Below the pieces are notes generated by a model. That model was given only the letters and a program-made list of their open reading frames with translations. It was not told the origin of the DNA and searched no databases. Made by a program: the position numbers and the translations under genes. A DNA stretch of 64,000 nt from Fibrobacterota bacterium (lineage in GTDB: Bacteria > Fibrobacterota > Chitinivibrionia > Chitinivibrionales > Chitinispirillaceae): positions 124,001-188,000 of the forward strand of contig JAEZKC010000002.1 of the NCBI GenBank assembly GCA_023436205.1. Reading direction: 5' to 3'. Within the stretch, counting starts at the first letter, position 1. Every line of letters begins with the position of its first letter. Shown one piece after another: positions 44,008-53,262 of this stretch.

Positions 44008-44922
44008 TTGTCCAAAATATCAGTAATAGTACCTCTTTATAATAAAGGCAAATACATTAGCCGTACACTTGCGTCAGTTCTGCAGCAATCATGGGATGAC
44101 ATTGAAGTAATAATGGTAGACGATGGTTCAACTGATGACGGTCCATCTGTTGTTCAAGGGTGCACCGATAAGCGAGTACGATTGATAAGGCAAGCCAATA
44201 GGGGGCCTGGGGCAGCTCGCAATCGCGGTATACAAGAAAGTAATTCACCATACCTGACTTTCCTGGATGCTGATGATGAGTGGCACCCGGATTTCCTGAG
44301 ATGTGCACTTCATGTCTTAAACTCGCACGAGATATTCTTATCCGACTTTTTTATAGGAGAAGGTAACCAGACATACATGAACACATATCCTGAAGTTGCC
44401 GGACCATGTGGATTATTCACTTTACCTTATAAAATGAAGCCAGCAAAAGTTAAAAGATATATCGATTTGTTTACTCAAGGAAATGTTGTAATTGGAAAAC
44501 AAGTAGCACAGAGAATGGGCGGCTATTATGAAGAGGGCTGCACATATGGTGAAGATTCTTTTTTCTGGCTTAAGGTAATGCTAAACTACTCCTTTTTTAT
44601 TTATCCAAAGCCTCTGATGCGTTTACATCATGACTCATCAGAACTTAGCCACGGGCGCAAGGGACATTACCCCGTACATCCATTTGTGAGTAATCATAGT
44701 ACGATTTTACAATTTTGCCCTGACAAGTATAAAAAGTTAGCTAAAAGAGTTCTGGATTATTATGCGCTATTAAACGTATGGCGCTGTCTGGATCGCTTAG
44801 ATTTTTCATCTGCACATGACTTAATGTGTGATTTCCCCTATACAAAACGGTATATATATCAGTTTCAAAAAGCGAAGTTGAAAAGACTGATGTTATCGTT
44901 TTTTCAAACCTTAAATAATTAA
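44008..44922 (+). CDS. Glycosyltransferase family 2
   Basis: A 304-residue GT2, starting at TTG: ISVIVPLYNKGKYISRTLAS, MVDDGSTDDGP, RQANRGPGAARNRGI and LTFLDADDEW (DxD). YGEDSFFWLKVML is in the acceptor part. It is separated from the next gene, a flippase, by 88 bases without obvious signals. Confidence 0.88.
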   Translation: MSKISVIVPLYNKGKYISRTLASVLQQSWDDIEVIMVDDGSTDDGPSVVQGCTDKRVRLIRQANRGPGAARNRGIQESNSPYLTFLDADDEWHPDFLRCALHVLNSHEIFLSDFFIGEGNQTYMNTYPEVAGPCGLFTLPYKMKPAKVKRYIDLFTQGNVVIGKQVAQRMGGYYEEGCTYGEDSFFWLKVMLNYSFFIYPKPLMRLHHDSSELSHGRKGHYPVHPFVSNHSTILQFCPDKYKKLAKRVLDYYALLNVWRCLDRLDFSSAHDLMCDFPYTKRYIYQFQKAKLKRLMLSFFQTLNN

Positions 44923-45010
44923 GATAAAACCTATGTCACAGATAGCCTTAACACAGGGTCAATTTACCAAGGAGATAAGGATACTTTGTAACTATGAACC
45001 TGAGTAAAAC

Positions 45011-46540
45011 ATGAATACAAAGCGACCATCTTTACGGATAAACGCCATTAGTAACTGGTCTGTTTTAGTAATAAATGTAGGTATCGGATTTTTTCTAACT
45101 CCGTACCTTATCCGCCATTTGGGAAATGGCGGTTATGGAATCTGGACCTTGGCAAACTCATTTGTTGGTTATTATGGTTTACTTAATTTGGGCGTTAGCT
45201 CTGCGATAACACGCTATATTGCACTGCATACCGCACAGAAAAATACCCGACAACTTAATCAGGTTGCAAGCACAACTTTGGCTATGTTTACCACAACTGC
45301 TATTCTAGCTCTCATAATCAGCTTCGTTCTAGCTGAATGGGCCGCTGATTATTTCAATGTTATCCAAACCCAAAGATATGAATTCAAAACCACAATAAGG
45401 ATACTGGGGCTGACAACCAGCATTTCATTCATATACAACGTGTTCGGTGCTATAGTAGCCGCCCGTGAACATTATGTCGCAATAAATATCTCGACTGCGA
45501 TTTTTTCAATAACTCGTGCCCTGGCAATCGTATCGTTGATTAACAGTGGGTTCGGCCTCTTAGGAGTAGCATACTCGACATTGTTCATCTCTTTTCTGCA
45601 AATCATAACAAAATTTCTATTATTCCGGTATTTTGCCTCCGATATAAAATTCAAAATTACATATATAACGGGTATCACTTTGAAGACATTGATAGGTTAT
45701 GGTGGGATAACTTCCGTTATCACACTTGCCGATATAATCAGACTTAATCTCGACAGTTTCATAATCGGCAAATTTCTGAATATGGACGCTGTTGGAATTT
45801 ATGGAATTGCAGCTTTAATAATCCGATACATGTTGAATGCGATTTCAGCTGGCATCAGTGTTTTAAGTCCCCGCTTCTCACGTTTAGACGGTAGCGGGCA
45901 AAGCCAAGAAATCAAGAGAGTTTTGTTGAGAGCATTGGAAATAGCATCTGCCATTTCATTTGCTATGACCTTTTTCGCAGTTGCTTTTGGGCCAAAATTC
46001 ATTCAATTATGGGCAGGACAAGAATATTCAGAAGCAGGAGTAGTTTTAATTCTTATATCCTTAGCTTACGCCTTTGATCTTTGCCAAAGCCCTAGTATTT
46101 CCCTGATGTATGCGTTGAACAAGCATAAATATTACGCGCTATACACAATATTTGAAGCAATTGCGAACGCCCTTTTAAGCATCTTGCTCGTTCACAAATA
46201 CGGGATAATCGGGGTTGCTATTGGAACAGCGATTCCCATGTTTATAATGAAATGTTTTGTTATGCCAATATACGTATCTAGGATATTCAATTTAAATCTT
46301 GGAGAATATTTGGCCTCTTTTCGCGTTCCTTTTATAGTCACCTTTATCCTCTTTGCAATATTTTTTATTACGAAAATGGATCATTCTATTTACAATATCA
46401 ATCTGTTTCAATTTGTAGTTTTTGTTACTCCATTCGGCCTTGTCTATTGCATTTTGATATGCGTTTACAGCTTCCCAGAATTCTTGAATAGCGGAAAAAG
46501 TAGTATTCTTAAAATTCTATCCTTAAAGGGAATAAACTGA
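45011..46540 (+). CDS. Oligosaccharide flippase (second Wzx-type protein)
   Basis: A 509-residue membrane protein with about 12-14 helices: FFLTPYLIRHLGNGGYGIWT and GYYGLLNLGVSSAITRYIA are typical of the polysaccharide biosynthesis (MOP) family. Having two flippases in one cluster suggests two lipid-linked substrates or a composite locus. Confidence 0.86.
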   Translation: MNTKRPSLRINAISNWSVLVINVGIGFFLTPYLIRHLGNGGYGIWTLANSFVGYYGLLNLGVSSAITRYIALHTAQKNTRQLNQVASTTLAMFTTTAILALIISFVLAEWAADYFNVIQTQRYEFKTTIRILGLTTSISFIYNVFGAIVAAREHYVAINISTAIFSITRALAIVSLINSGFGLLGVAYSTLFISFLQIITKFLLFRYFASDIKFKITYITGITLKTLIGYGGITSVITLADIIRLNLDSFIIGKFLNMDAVGIYGIAALIIRYMLNAISAGISVLSPRFSRLDGSGQSQEIKRVLLRALEIASAISFAMTFFAVAFGPKFIQLWAGQEYSEAGVVLILISLAYAFDLCQSPSISLMYALNKHKYYALYTIFEAIANALLSILLVHKYGIIGVAIGTAIPMFIMKCFVMPIYVSRIFNLNLGEYLASFRVPFIVTFILFAIFFITKMDHSIYNINLFQFVVFVTPFGLVYCILICVYSFPEFLNSGKSSILKILSLKGIN

Positions 46541-46699
46541 TCGTTTATTGAGGCATAATGTCATCAATCGAGCAGTTAGGTTTTTTCTCTACGATTTCAT
46601 TTTTTTTCCAATTACATTGATACTCTATGCTTCTTAATTTTAACATCTCATATGAGTAAATACCGCTTACTTTGAAATCTTAAACATTAAGAGGGAATT

Positions 46700-48085
46700 A
46701 TGAAGAAATTATTATTATTGTTATCTTTTCTGCTGTTCCAAAACGCCTCTTTTAGCGCAAACGTTCAAATTGGCACAAATGGAGAGTTTCTATTAAACGG
46801 TGAGCCTTTTTTCCCAATAATGCAATGGATGCAGAATCATAAAAATATCCGAACCCAAGCAAGCTACGGTATCAATGTTTTCAGCGTTCCGGGAAACACA
46901 ATATCATCAAAAGGCTGGTGTGATAGTGCTTCAGCTAACCAAGTTTATGCATGTGTTACATATAAACCGGAAATTGTTGACTCAATAAAGGATCACCCTG
47001 GTTTTTTTGGTTGGTTTTTCGGTGATGAACCTGATCTACAGGGCCATGAAATTACCCCTGATTCAATCCGGGCACAATACAACGCGCTAAAATTATCTGA
47101 CCCAAATCACCCTACGTTTCTAACAATCACCTCTAGATTTTACAGTGAAACCAGTTTACCAGCATGGATGAACAAAAGTGATGCTTTTTATTATGAATAT
47201 CCCAAATACACAGACGCTATAGGTTTCGACCTCTACCCGATTTACGGTTGGTGCCGCCCTGATTGGATTTACCAAGTACCCGATGCAGTAAAAGAGTTGA
47301 AAAACAAATATGTAAAAACTGTCAAACCGATTTATGCATGGATTGAATGCGGAAAGACGTCCAGTAAATGGTGCAACCTACCTGATCGCGGAAGTGAGGA
47401 TGGACCTTACGCCAGTGAGATTGAAGCCCAAGTCTGGTTAGCTATCATTAATGGTGCTAAAGGGATTGGTTACTTCACTCATTCATGGGAATGCCCGGAT
47501 TACCGTCAATGGTGTGTTAGCCCCGAACAGATAGATATTATTACCAAAATCAATTCCACTATCACCTCTTTGACCAAAGTAATTTACGAACCTGATGCTG
47601 ACATAGGCTTGCAAATTTCTATTTCGGGCGTAAACGGAAATAGTGGAAGAATAGATGCAGTTGTCAAAGAACACAACGATAGCATTTACATTTTTGCAGC
47701 AAATGTCATAAATCTAACTGGTACAGCAGAAATTCAGCAGGTCGCGATATCAATTCCGGGATTAACTACTCCAGTTATGGTTTATGGTGAAAACCGCACA
47801 ATCGAGCCTCAAAGTGATGGTACTTTTTTAGATACATTTACGTCGAAAGAGCCAGTTCATATTTATGCCATGAAATCAAACAGATCTGCAAACATATATA
47901 AAAAAGTTGAACAAAACCAGTACTTGAATAACCCTCAACAGGCAATATTTCATGTGCATTCTAAAATTCCGCAAAATGGGCTGAATTATAATTTGAAAGG
48001 AGCTCTGATTTCTGAAAACAAGAAAATCTGGGCAAAACAACCTTTAATCAACATAAGACCAGACAATGAACTGAAAAAAGAATGA
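46700..48085 (+). CDS. Secreted TIM-barrel glycoside hydrolase-like protein
   Basis: A 461-residue protein with a signal peptide (cleavage near ASFSA, residue 20). The fold pattern fits a clan GH-A-like barrel: FLLNGEPFFPIM, then GWFFGDEPDL and PIYAWIECGK, whose acidic residues lie where the acid/base and nucleophile Glu would be, and GAKGIGYFTHSWE. A C-terminal beta domain follows (~330-400). The exact family is not recognised. It may trim the exported polysaccharide during export. RBS: GAGGG before ATG. Confidence 0.7.
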   Translation: MKKLLLLLSFLLFQNASFSANVQIGTNGEFLLNGEPFFPIMQWMQNHKNIRTQASYGINVFSVPGNTISSKGWCDSASANQVYACVTYKPEIVDSIKDHPGFFGWFFGDEPDLQGHEITPDSIRAQYNALKLSDPNHPTFLTITSRFYSETSLPAWMNKSDAFYYEYPKYTDAIGFDLYPIYGWCRPDWIYQVPDAVKELKNKYVKTVKPIYAWIECGKTSSKWCNLPDRGSEDGPYASEIEAQVWLAIINGAKGIGYFTHSWECPDYRQWCVSPEQIDIITKINSTITSLTKVIYEPDADIGLQISISGVNGNSGRIDAVVKEHNDSIYIFAANVINLTGTAEIQQVAISIPGLTTPVMVYGENRTIEPQSDGTFLDTFTSKEPVHIYAMKSNRSANIYKKVEQNQYLNNPQQAIFHVHSKIPQNGLNYNLKGALISENKKIWAKQPLINIRPDNELKKE

Positions 48086-48118
48086 GAGCTAAACAAAACT
48101 GAAGAACAATGAAGCCGC

Positions 48119-48164
48119 AAAAAAAATTAGAAGTAACCCATAACTTTTAAACGTGGGTTACTTC
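48119..48164 (-). terminator. Strong intrinsic terminator of the acyltransferase gene
   Basis: An 11-bp perfect stem, GAAGTAACCCA/TGGGTTACTTC (48130-48140 and 48154-48164), is followed on the minus strand by TAA and a run of T (A-tract 48119-48126 on plus). It lies just after the minus-strand acyltransferase stop. It may also stop plus-strand transcription from the hydrolase gene. Confidence 0.85.
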
Positions 48165-48170
48165 AGTTAT

Positions 48171-49169
48171 TTAGGCAAGACGTAACTGTATCAGTATCGA
48201 TCTATAACCAATGGAAAAAATATAAATTATAAATACTATAAGCGGTACTGCATACCATTTAACATACGGCAGGCCGGTTTTCATGGCGAAATAAAAAGTT
48301 ATAAACATAACTAAACCATGTAAGAGATAAAAATAATATGATAATTCACCAATATTAATCATAATATCGTGAATAGGCTTCACCAGTTTTTTACTCACCT
48401 TGTAAACTAAAACCAGAACACCAAAGTATCCAATTGCCAATGGCACATCGTTAATGGTACGGAATACCTGTCCTTGAACACTGCTTAACATGATTACCGA
48501 AAGGTAACCTACAACAAACATAATCACAGCACCCCTTGCGGGCATATTCCAAAATAAGAATCCCTTTTCTTTATACATACGAGCTAAGGCTAATCCTATC
48601 GAAAACTCCCATAAATAATGTATAAAACATTCACTCAGCGGGCCATTAGAACTCCATCCGAAAGCTATTTCGCATACCCACCATATCACGGAAAAACTTA
48701 GTGACACAATTATTAACACTGATGATTTCATCTTGTCTGTAAGTGCTCTAATTATTGGAAACAAAAGATAAAATTGCAGCAAGGGTGAAAGAAACCAAAA
48801 TTCGTAACCAATGCTGTAGAAAATACGCTCATCAAACATTTTATATAAAAATATGTGGCCAAAGTAGGCATACCACGAATCAACAGCTCCATTGGGAACT
48901 AATAAATGCTTTGCAATAAATAACACTGATACGGCAATCCAATAAGGGACGATAATTTTAAAAAACCGTTTTCGATAAAAAGCCTGAAAATTTGTATATG
49001 AACCGAGCATCAAACAAAACCCGGAAAGAAAGAAAAAAATATGAACACCTGATCCACCAAACGATATGACCTTTTGAAACAGGTCGTTTTTGGAAGTCTG
49101 CATAAAAATATGCATTAGCACAATTGTGACCATGGCATAGCTACGGGCAAAAGTAATGAAATGAATCAC
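48171..49169 (-). CDS. Acyltransferase family 3 (OafA-like) membrane protein
   Basis: About 332 residues with around ten hydrophobic helices. The N-terminal FITFARSYAMVTIVLMHIFM and VHIFFFLSGFCLM, with the Arg and His of the family, mark it as an OafA-type acyltransferase that O-acetylates or succinylates sugars at the membrane. GTG 49169, with GAGG five bases upstream, puts the first helix at the expected place; an ATG at 49238 would add a non-conserved extension. Minus strand, own terminator. Confidence 0.85.
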   Translation of the reverse strand: MIHFITFARSYAMVTIVLMHIFMQTSKNDLFQKVISFGGSGVHIFFFLSGFCLMLGSYTNFQAFYRKRFFKIIVPYWIAVSVLFIAKHLLVPNGAVDSWYAYFGHIFLYKMFDERIFYSIGYEFWFLSPLLQFYLLFPIIRALTDKMKSSVLIIVSLSFSVIWWVCEIAFGWSSNGPLSECFIHYLWEFSIGLALARMYKEKGFLFWNMPARGAVIMFVVGYLSVIMLSSVQGQVFRTINDVPLAIGYFGVLVLVYKVSKKLVKPIHDIMINIGELSYYFYLLHGLVMFITFYFAMKTGLPYVKWYAVPLIVFIIYIFSIGYRSILIQLRLA

Positions 49170-49442
49170 AGGCACCTCGAAGTTAAGCTTTATTATCGAC
49201 TTTGTAAAATAACTGGATGGAAAAATCAAAACAAGCACAAAGCAATGAATTGTACATAACCGAATCTAAAAAGGCATTACTAACCACAGTTCAACTTGCC
49301 GTTAGGAAATGATCATAGCTGTACACATCACAAAAAAGGTATTCAGCCTTAATACAATTTAATACGTGGTATTAAAGAAAAGAAAATTGAGAAAACCTTT
49401 GTACCTTATTATTATTTTTAATTGAAAAGAAAGGATATAAAA

Positions 49443-50528
49443 ATGTCAGAAGCCATAGCACTAGAAAAGGAAATTGAATCGACTCTAGGAGAATCCGAAA
49501 ATATCGATATGACCATAAGTACAAGAAGGAATATCGGATGGAAGCTCTTTAATGCTATTCGGTATGTCCTCCCCTATCCCAGGAAGATTATAAACTATAT
49601 CGGAGTACGATCCGCGCTCATTACAAGTAATGCGAACCATCGCTACTACCCCTTCAAATTGGGAATAGAAGCATCCAGCAAGTGTAACCTTAAGTGTCCT
49701 TTATGCCCGCGGACATCTGATACCTCAAGGCCAACTGGAAACATGGATTTCGACTCCTATACAAAACTTATTGATAAAATGGCGCCCTATCTTTTTCAAG
49801 TTCGATTTCACAGTTTGGGTGAGCCTACACTTCATCCCAGACTACCAGAAATGGTTGCCTACGCACATAGAAAAAGAATGTACACTAATTTCCATACAAA
49901 TGGTCACTTTTTGACAGAGAAGCTCATTCATGAGCTTATTAATGCAGGGCTAGATGAAATTAACATTGCCCTTGACGGACTAACTGAGGAAGTATACAGG
50001 AAATATAGAATTGGAGGATCATCTGAAAAAGTGAAGGAAGGTATCATCAGGTTTTGTAAAATCAAAAGAGAATGTCACTCCAAATCACCAAGAGTAAATC
50101 TGCAGTTTCTGGTTATGTCACACAATGAGCACGAAATACCTGCTCTACGAGAATTTGCTGCGGAAGCCGGTGTTGATTGGGTTTTCCTTAAAACCGTTAA
50201 TATTATGCATGGAAAGAACTCTGGTGATATATCATACTTACCTTCAGAATTAAAATATTCCAGATACCGCTCCAAAGGTGACAAAATTGAGCTTTCAGAC
50301 CATAAAAGTTGTACCAGAACTTTTTCAGAAATAATTATTAACTGGGACGGAACCATAAGCCTGTGTGCCTGTGATGACCCGCAGTCTGGAAAAATCAAAG
50401 GTAATATATTCACTGATGGAATTCAAAACATTCTTTTCGGACAAGATATGATCGAGGCCAGGAGGCAAAGTCTACAAATGAGTTATGAGATGTGTAATTA
50501 TTGCATTGATGCCCAAAGCCCTGTTTAA
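49443..50528 (+). CDS. Radical SAM/SPASM domain protein
   Basis: About 361 residues. The radical SAM cluster is EASSKCNLKCPLCPR (CxxxCxxC). FHTNGHFLTEKLIHELI and EINIALDGLTEEVYRKY follow, and a SPASM-type Cys set is at the end (SLCACDDPQSG; MCNYCID). Such proteins modify peptides or sugars. AAGGAT precedes ATG 49443; a TTG at 49422 is less likely. The substrate is unknown, although neighbours suggest polysaccharide modification or maturation of a surface peptide. Confidence 0.87.
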   Translation: MSEAIALEKEIESTLGESENIDMTISTRRNIGWKLFNAIRYVLPYPRKIINYIGVRSALITSNANHRYYPFKLGIEASSKCNLKCPLCPRTSDTSRPTGNMDFDSYTKLIDKMAPYLFQVRFHSLGEPTLHPRLPEMVAYAHRKRMYTNFHTNGHFLTEKLIHELINAGLDEINIALDGLTEEVYRKYRIGGSSEKVKEGIIRFCKIKRECHSKSPRVNLQFLVMSHNEHEIPALREFAAEAGVDWVFLKTVNIMHGKNSGDISYLPSELKYSRYRSKGDKIELSDHKSCTRTFSEIIINWDGTISLCACDDPQSGKIKGNIFTDGIQNILFGQDMIEARRQSLQMSYEMCNYCIDAQSPV

Positions 50529-50716
50529 AGACCATCGACACTATGATATTCGGATCATCGTAATTTAAGATTGATACTGCGAATAGATTCCATGTGTCGG
50601 AAAAACTTACACAAGGAAATTATAATACGACACTATTGACTACTTGATTGATTTTCCAAGATTCAGATGATATCATTAGTATAAAACAACTGAAGACAAC
50701 CCCTAAAGGTCCAAGT

Positions 50717-51106
50717 ATGAAAATCAACATTGCAGTTCTATTGATTGCTATCCTGTTGTTCTGGAAATGTTCACCACCAGTAAACCCTGACGATCATCAT
50801 GTCTACAATATAACTTTAGTCAGCGAGGCAGATTCTCTTGAACTAGCATGGGATCCACCTGAAATTCCCTCGGGCTCAATTGCTACTTATGAACTCTACT
50901 ATCGACATGTTAATAAAAAAACCTGGACGCTACTTCATGATAGTATTACAACCCCCAAAGCAACAATTTACCATAACCAAATTGGGGATGGCACCTTCGA
51001 ACTAGCTGTCCGGACTGTAATATCGGAAGATGAGAAGTCAGATTATCACAAATCTACAGACGAAAATGCAATCCCAAACGGTGGATGGTTTCTAAAATGG
51101 AACTAG
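50717..51106 (+). CDS. Small exported fibronectin-III-like protein, possible lipoprotein
   Basis: About 129 residues. A hydrophobic N-terminus (INIAVLLIAILLFWKCSPP) ends in a Cys that could be lipidated, although the preceding Lys makes the lipobox atypical. The rest reads like one fibronectin type III domain (DSLELAWDPPEIPSGSIATY; YELYYRHVNKKTW; ELAVRTV). AAAGGT precedes ATG 50717; a TTG at 50648 would extend it implausibly. Function unknown; probably surface or periplasmic binding. Confidence 0.65.
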   Translation: MKINIAVLLIAILLFWKCSPPVNPDDHHVYNITLVSEADSLELAWDPPEIPSGSIATYELYYRHVNKKTWTLLHDSITTPKATIYHNQIGDGTFELAVRTVISEDEKSDYHKSTDENAIPNGGWFLKWN

Positions 51107-51310
51107 AATCGATTTGGTATATTTTTAAGTCCCCTTAGCATATTTTTTTATTACATTTAATAACCCAGCCAAACATACTGTAGTAACTATTTTTCTACAG
51201 CATAAGCCTTATATTTATCAACTAGTATCCTGAATGTATATTACAGATTGTATAACGCTTCCTCGTTAATGTATTCTATTGATATATCTATTCTACCGGA
51301 GAACACACCC

Positions 51311-52579
51311 ATGTCCCCAAAAATCCTCGTTGTCGGCTTAGGCTACGTAGGCCTTCCCCTGGCAGTTGAACTTTCCAAATACTTTCCCACTGTCGGCTTC
51401 GATATCAATTCCCGAAGAGTTGAAAGCATTCGTAGCCATATTGATCCGAATGGAGAAGTTTCCACAGAGGACCTGAAGGCAAGCAGCCTTGTGGTCACCA
51501 GTGATGAGAAGGCCATTTCTTCGGCAGAAGTTATCATCGTGGCGGTTCCCACTCCGGTTGATAAGCATAACATTCCCGATTTTACTCCTCTGGTTAGCGC
51601 TTCACGCACTGTGGGAAGAAACATGAAAGAGGGTGCTATCGTTTGTTATGAATCAACAGTGTACCCGGGGGCTACCGAAGAGGAGTGTGTGCCGGTGCTG
51701 GAAAAGGAATCGGGCATGATGTGGAAAAAGCAGTTTAACGTGGCCTACTCCCCTGAACGCATAAACCCCGGTGACAAAGTACACACATTTGCCACCATCA
51801 CCAAAGTGGTTTCTGGGGACACACTTGAAACATGCGAAACCGTGGCGCAGGTTTATGGAGCAGCGGTGAAGGCCGGTATTTACAAAGCAAGCAGCATAAA
51901 AGTAGCCGAAGCCGCCAAGGTGATAGAAAACACTCAGAGGGATATAAATATCGCCCTGATGAATGAGCTCAAGGTGATATTCGATAAAATGGGTATCTCC
52001 ACAAGGGAAGTGCTGGAGGCAGCCGGGACAAAGTGGAACTTCCTCAAGTTCGAGCCGGGGCTTGTCGGAGGGCACTGTATCGGAGTTGATCCTTACTATC
52101 TGGCTTACAAAGCTGAGGAGATCGGACATCATCCGGAGATAATCAAGGCAGGCCGCCGGATTAACGACAATATGGGAAGATACTTCGCACAGCAATTTAT
52201 TAAGATGCTCATAAACAGAGGTAAGGCAAACAATAGCTCGAAGATTCTGGTCTGCGGGCTGACTTTTAAAGAGAACGTTCCCGATATCCGCAACACAAAG
52301 GTGATTGATATCATCTCTAATCTGGAAGAGTTCGGGTTGTCGGTTGATGTTTGGGATCCTGTTGCAGAACCTCAAGAGGTTAAGGATGAATACGCAATCA
52401 ACCTTGTCGAAAATCCACAGTCCCGCTTCTACGATGGAATCATACTGGCTGTTAAGCATGAGGAGTTCATGGAACTGGGAAGAGAGGGGCTTGAGGAGCT
52501 TCTTGTGGAGGACGGGATACTGTACGATATCAAGGAGACGTTTGGGGCGGTTAGGAAGGTTGATCTGACAGAAGTATAA
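51311..52579 (+). CDS. Nucleotide-sugar dehydrogenase, UDP-GlcNAc/GalNAc 6-dehydrogenase type (WbpA/WbpO/TviB-like)
   Basis: A protein of about 422 residues that oxidises C6 of UDP-GlcNAc or UDP-GalNAc to a uronate in two NAD-dependent steps. It has the Rossmann motif VVGLGYVGLPLA, VAVPTPVDKHNIPD, SPERINPGD and the active-site Cys256 in GGHCIGVDPYYLAYKAEE; the closing LTFKENVPDIRNTK is usual. The motif set fits the TviB/WbpO branch. Base composition is higher than the island to its left and resembles the WbpB-D-E-like genes at 16.6-20.3 kb, for which it would make the substrate. A strong terminator follows. Confidence 0.92.
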   Translation: MSPKILVVGLGYVGLPLAVELSKYFPTVGFDINSRRVESIRSHIDPNGEVSTEDLKASSLVVTSDEKAISSAEVIIVAVPTPVDKHNIPDFTPLVSASRTVGRNMKEGAIVCYESTVYPGATEEECVPVLEKESGMMWKKQFNVAYSPERINPGDKVHTFATITKVVSGDTLETCETVAQVYGAAVKAGIYKASSIKVAEAAKVIENTQRDINIALMNELKVIFDKMGISTREVLEAAGTKWNFLKFEPGLVGGHCIGVDPYYLAYKAEEIGHHPEIIKAGRRINDNMGRYFAQQFIKMLINRGKANNSSKILVCGLTFKENVPDIRNTKVIDIISNLEEFGLSVDVWDPVAEPQEVKDEYAINLVENPQSRFYDGIILAVKHEEFMELGREGLEELLVEDGILYDIKETFGAVRKVDLTEV

Positions 52580-52670
52580 GGAACGCTCAAATGGAAGATA
52601 AGCCTATTAGAGCGCTAAGGGTTAGAGGGCAATGGCTTCGGAACAGCCTAACTTAACATAAAAGAATAGT

Positions 52671-52709
52671 GACCTGTCGAATCGGGCAAGATTCAGCAGG
52701 TCTTTTTTT
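52671..52709 (+). terminator. Intrinsic terminator after the nucleotide-sugar dehydrogenase
   Basis: GACCTG-TC-GAATC, loop GGGCAA, GATTC-AG-CAGGTC followed by TTTTTTTA. This is a textbook Rho-independent terminator 92 bases after the stop. Confidence 0.9.
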
Positions 52710-52729
52710 AGGGCACCTTGAATAGGCCT

Positions 52730-52906
52730 CTATTTCCTTCCGAACAGTGCCACCATCACTAAACCTGTACCAAGAAAGCTGAGTGTGATCGGCTCGGGAA
52801 CGGATTGGGTTATCGGGAAAGTGGTGGAGATGGATTTGAGGGTTAAGATGCCGGAAATCAGTGGTTCATAGCTATCAATAGATGGAGTTCCTTCACAAAT
52901 TAAAAA
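52730..52906 (-). pseudogene. Decayed C-terminus of a PEP-CTERM protein
   Basis: On the minus strand, the frame ending at the TAG at 52730-52732 reads ...FPITQSVPEPITLSFLG, then TGLVMVALFGRK and stop. This is a full PEP-CTERM signal: VPEP (52790-52801), a hydrophobic helix and a basic end. The frame stays open upstream (SIDSYEPLISGILTLKSIS) until it runs into a degenerate copy of repeat family A at 52909-52950. It contains no ATG, GTG or TTG that could start it, and no signal peptide. So the 5' part of the gene is lost. The intact PEP-CTERM gene at 43.0 kb shows what it may have looked like. Confidence 0.8.
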
Positions 52907-52908
52907 AG

Positions 52909-52950
52909 TTTCACTAAGCGCAGGTCTTCCGCAATCGAAGCATATTCCCT
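52909..52950 (+). repeat. Degenerate interspersed repeat family A copy
   Basis: CACTAAGCGCAGGTCTTCCG-CAATCGAAGCATATTCCC is a diverged plus copy, immediately upstream of (and interrupting) the PEP-CTERM relic. No gene was found between 52951 and 53150. Confidence 0.7.
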
Positions 52951-53149
52951 TGTTAACCTCCCGAATATGCGCCAGCGATGAGGCCGCAACTACCCCCCTA
53001 GATACTGTCGCGTAATGACGGAAAAGTGCTGCCCGGAGTGGTAGAGTCAGCGGCCTTTAGCACTAAAAACATCAAGAAAAAAGAGAGCCGGATTTTTCTC
53101 ACGGAGGGCACAGATTTACAGAGGGAGGAGCATACGCAAAAGATTTTCG

Positions 53150-53258
53150 GCTTCGGCGGACCTACGCTTCCTACAATCGGAATCAGAGGACAGGTAGGAT
53201 GAGCGAATGGGAGGGCTCCCTTATACAATTGTCAATCATCAATCAAAAATCAACAATT
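53150..53258 (-). repeat. Degenerate family A copy with AT-rich companion
   Basis: TTCGGCGGACCTACGCTTCC and AGGATGAGCGAATGG are remnants of a minus copy (53150-53205). The AT-rich CAATCATCAATCAAAAATCAACAATTC at 53226-53252 (read here in pieces CAATCATCAATC and AAAAATCAACAATTC) mirrors the stretch near 4348. It adjoins the stop of the DUF4175 gene. Confidence 0.55.
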
Positions 53259-53262
53259 CCCT

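Noticed and set aside
51653..52459. Long open frame (268 codons) on the minus strand
   Set aside because: It lies wholly antisense to the well-supported nucleotide-sugar dehydrogenase and its translation shows no protein-like pattern.
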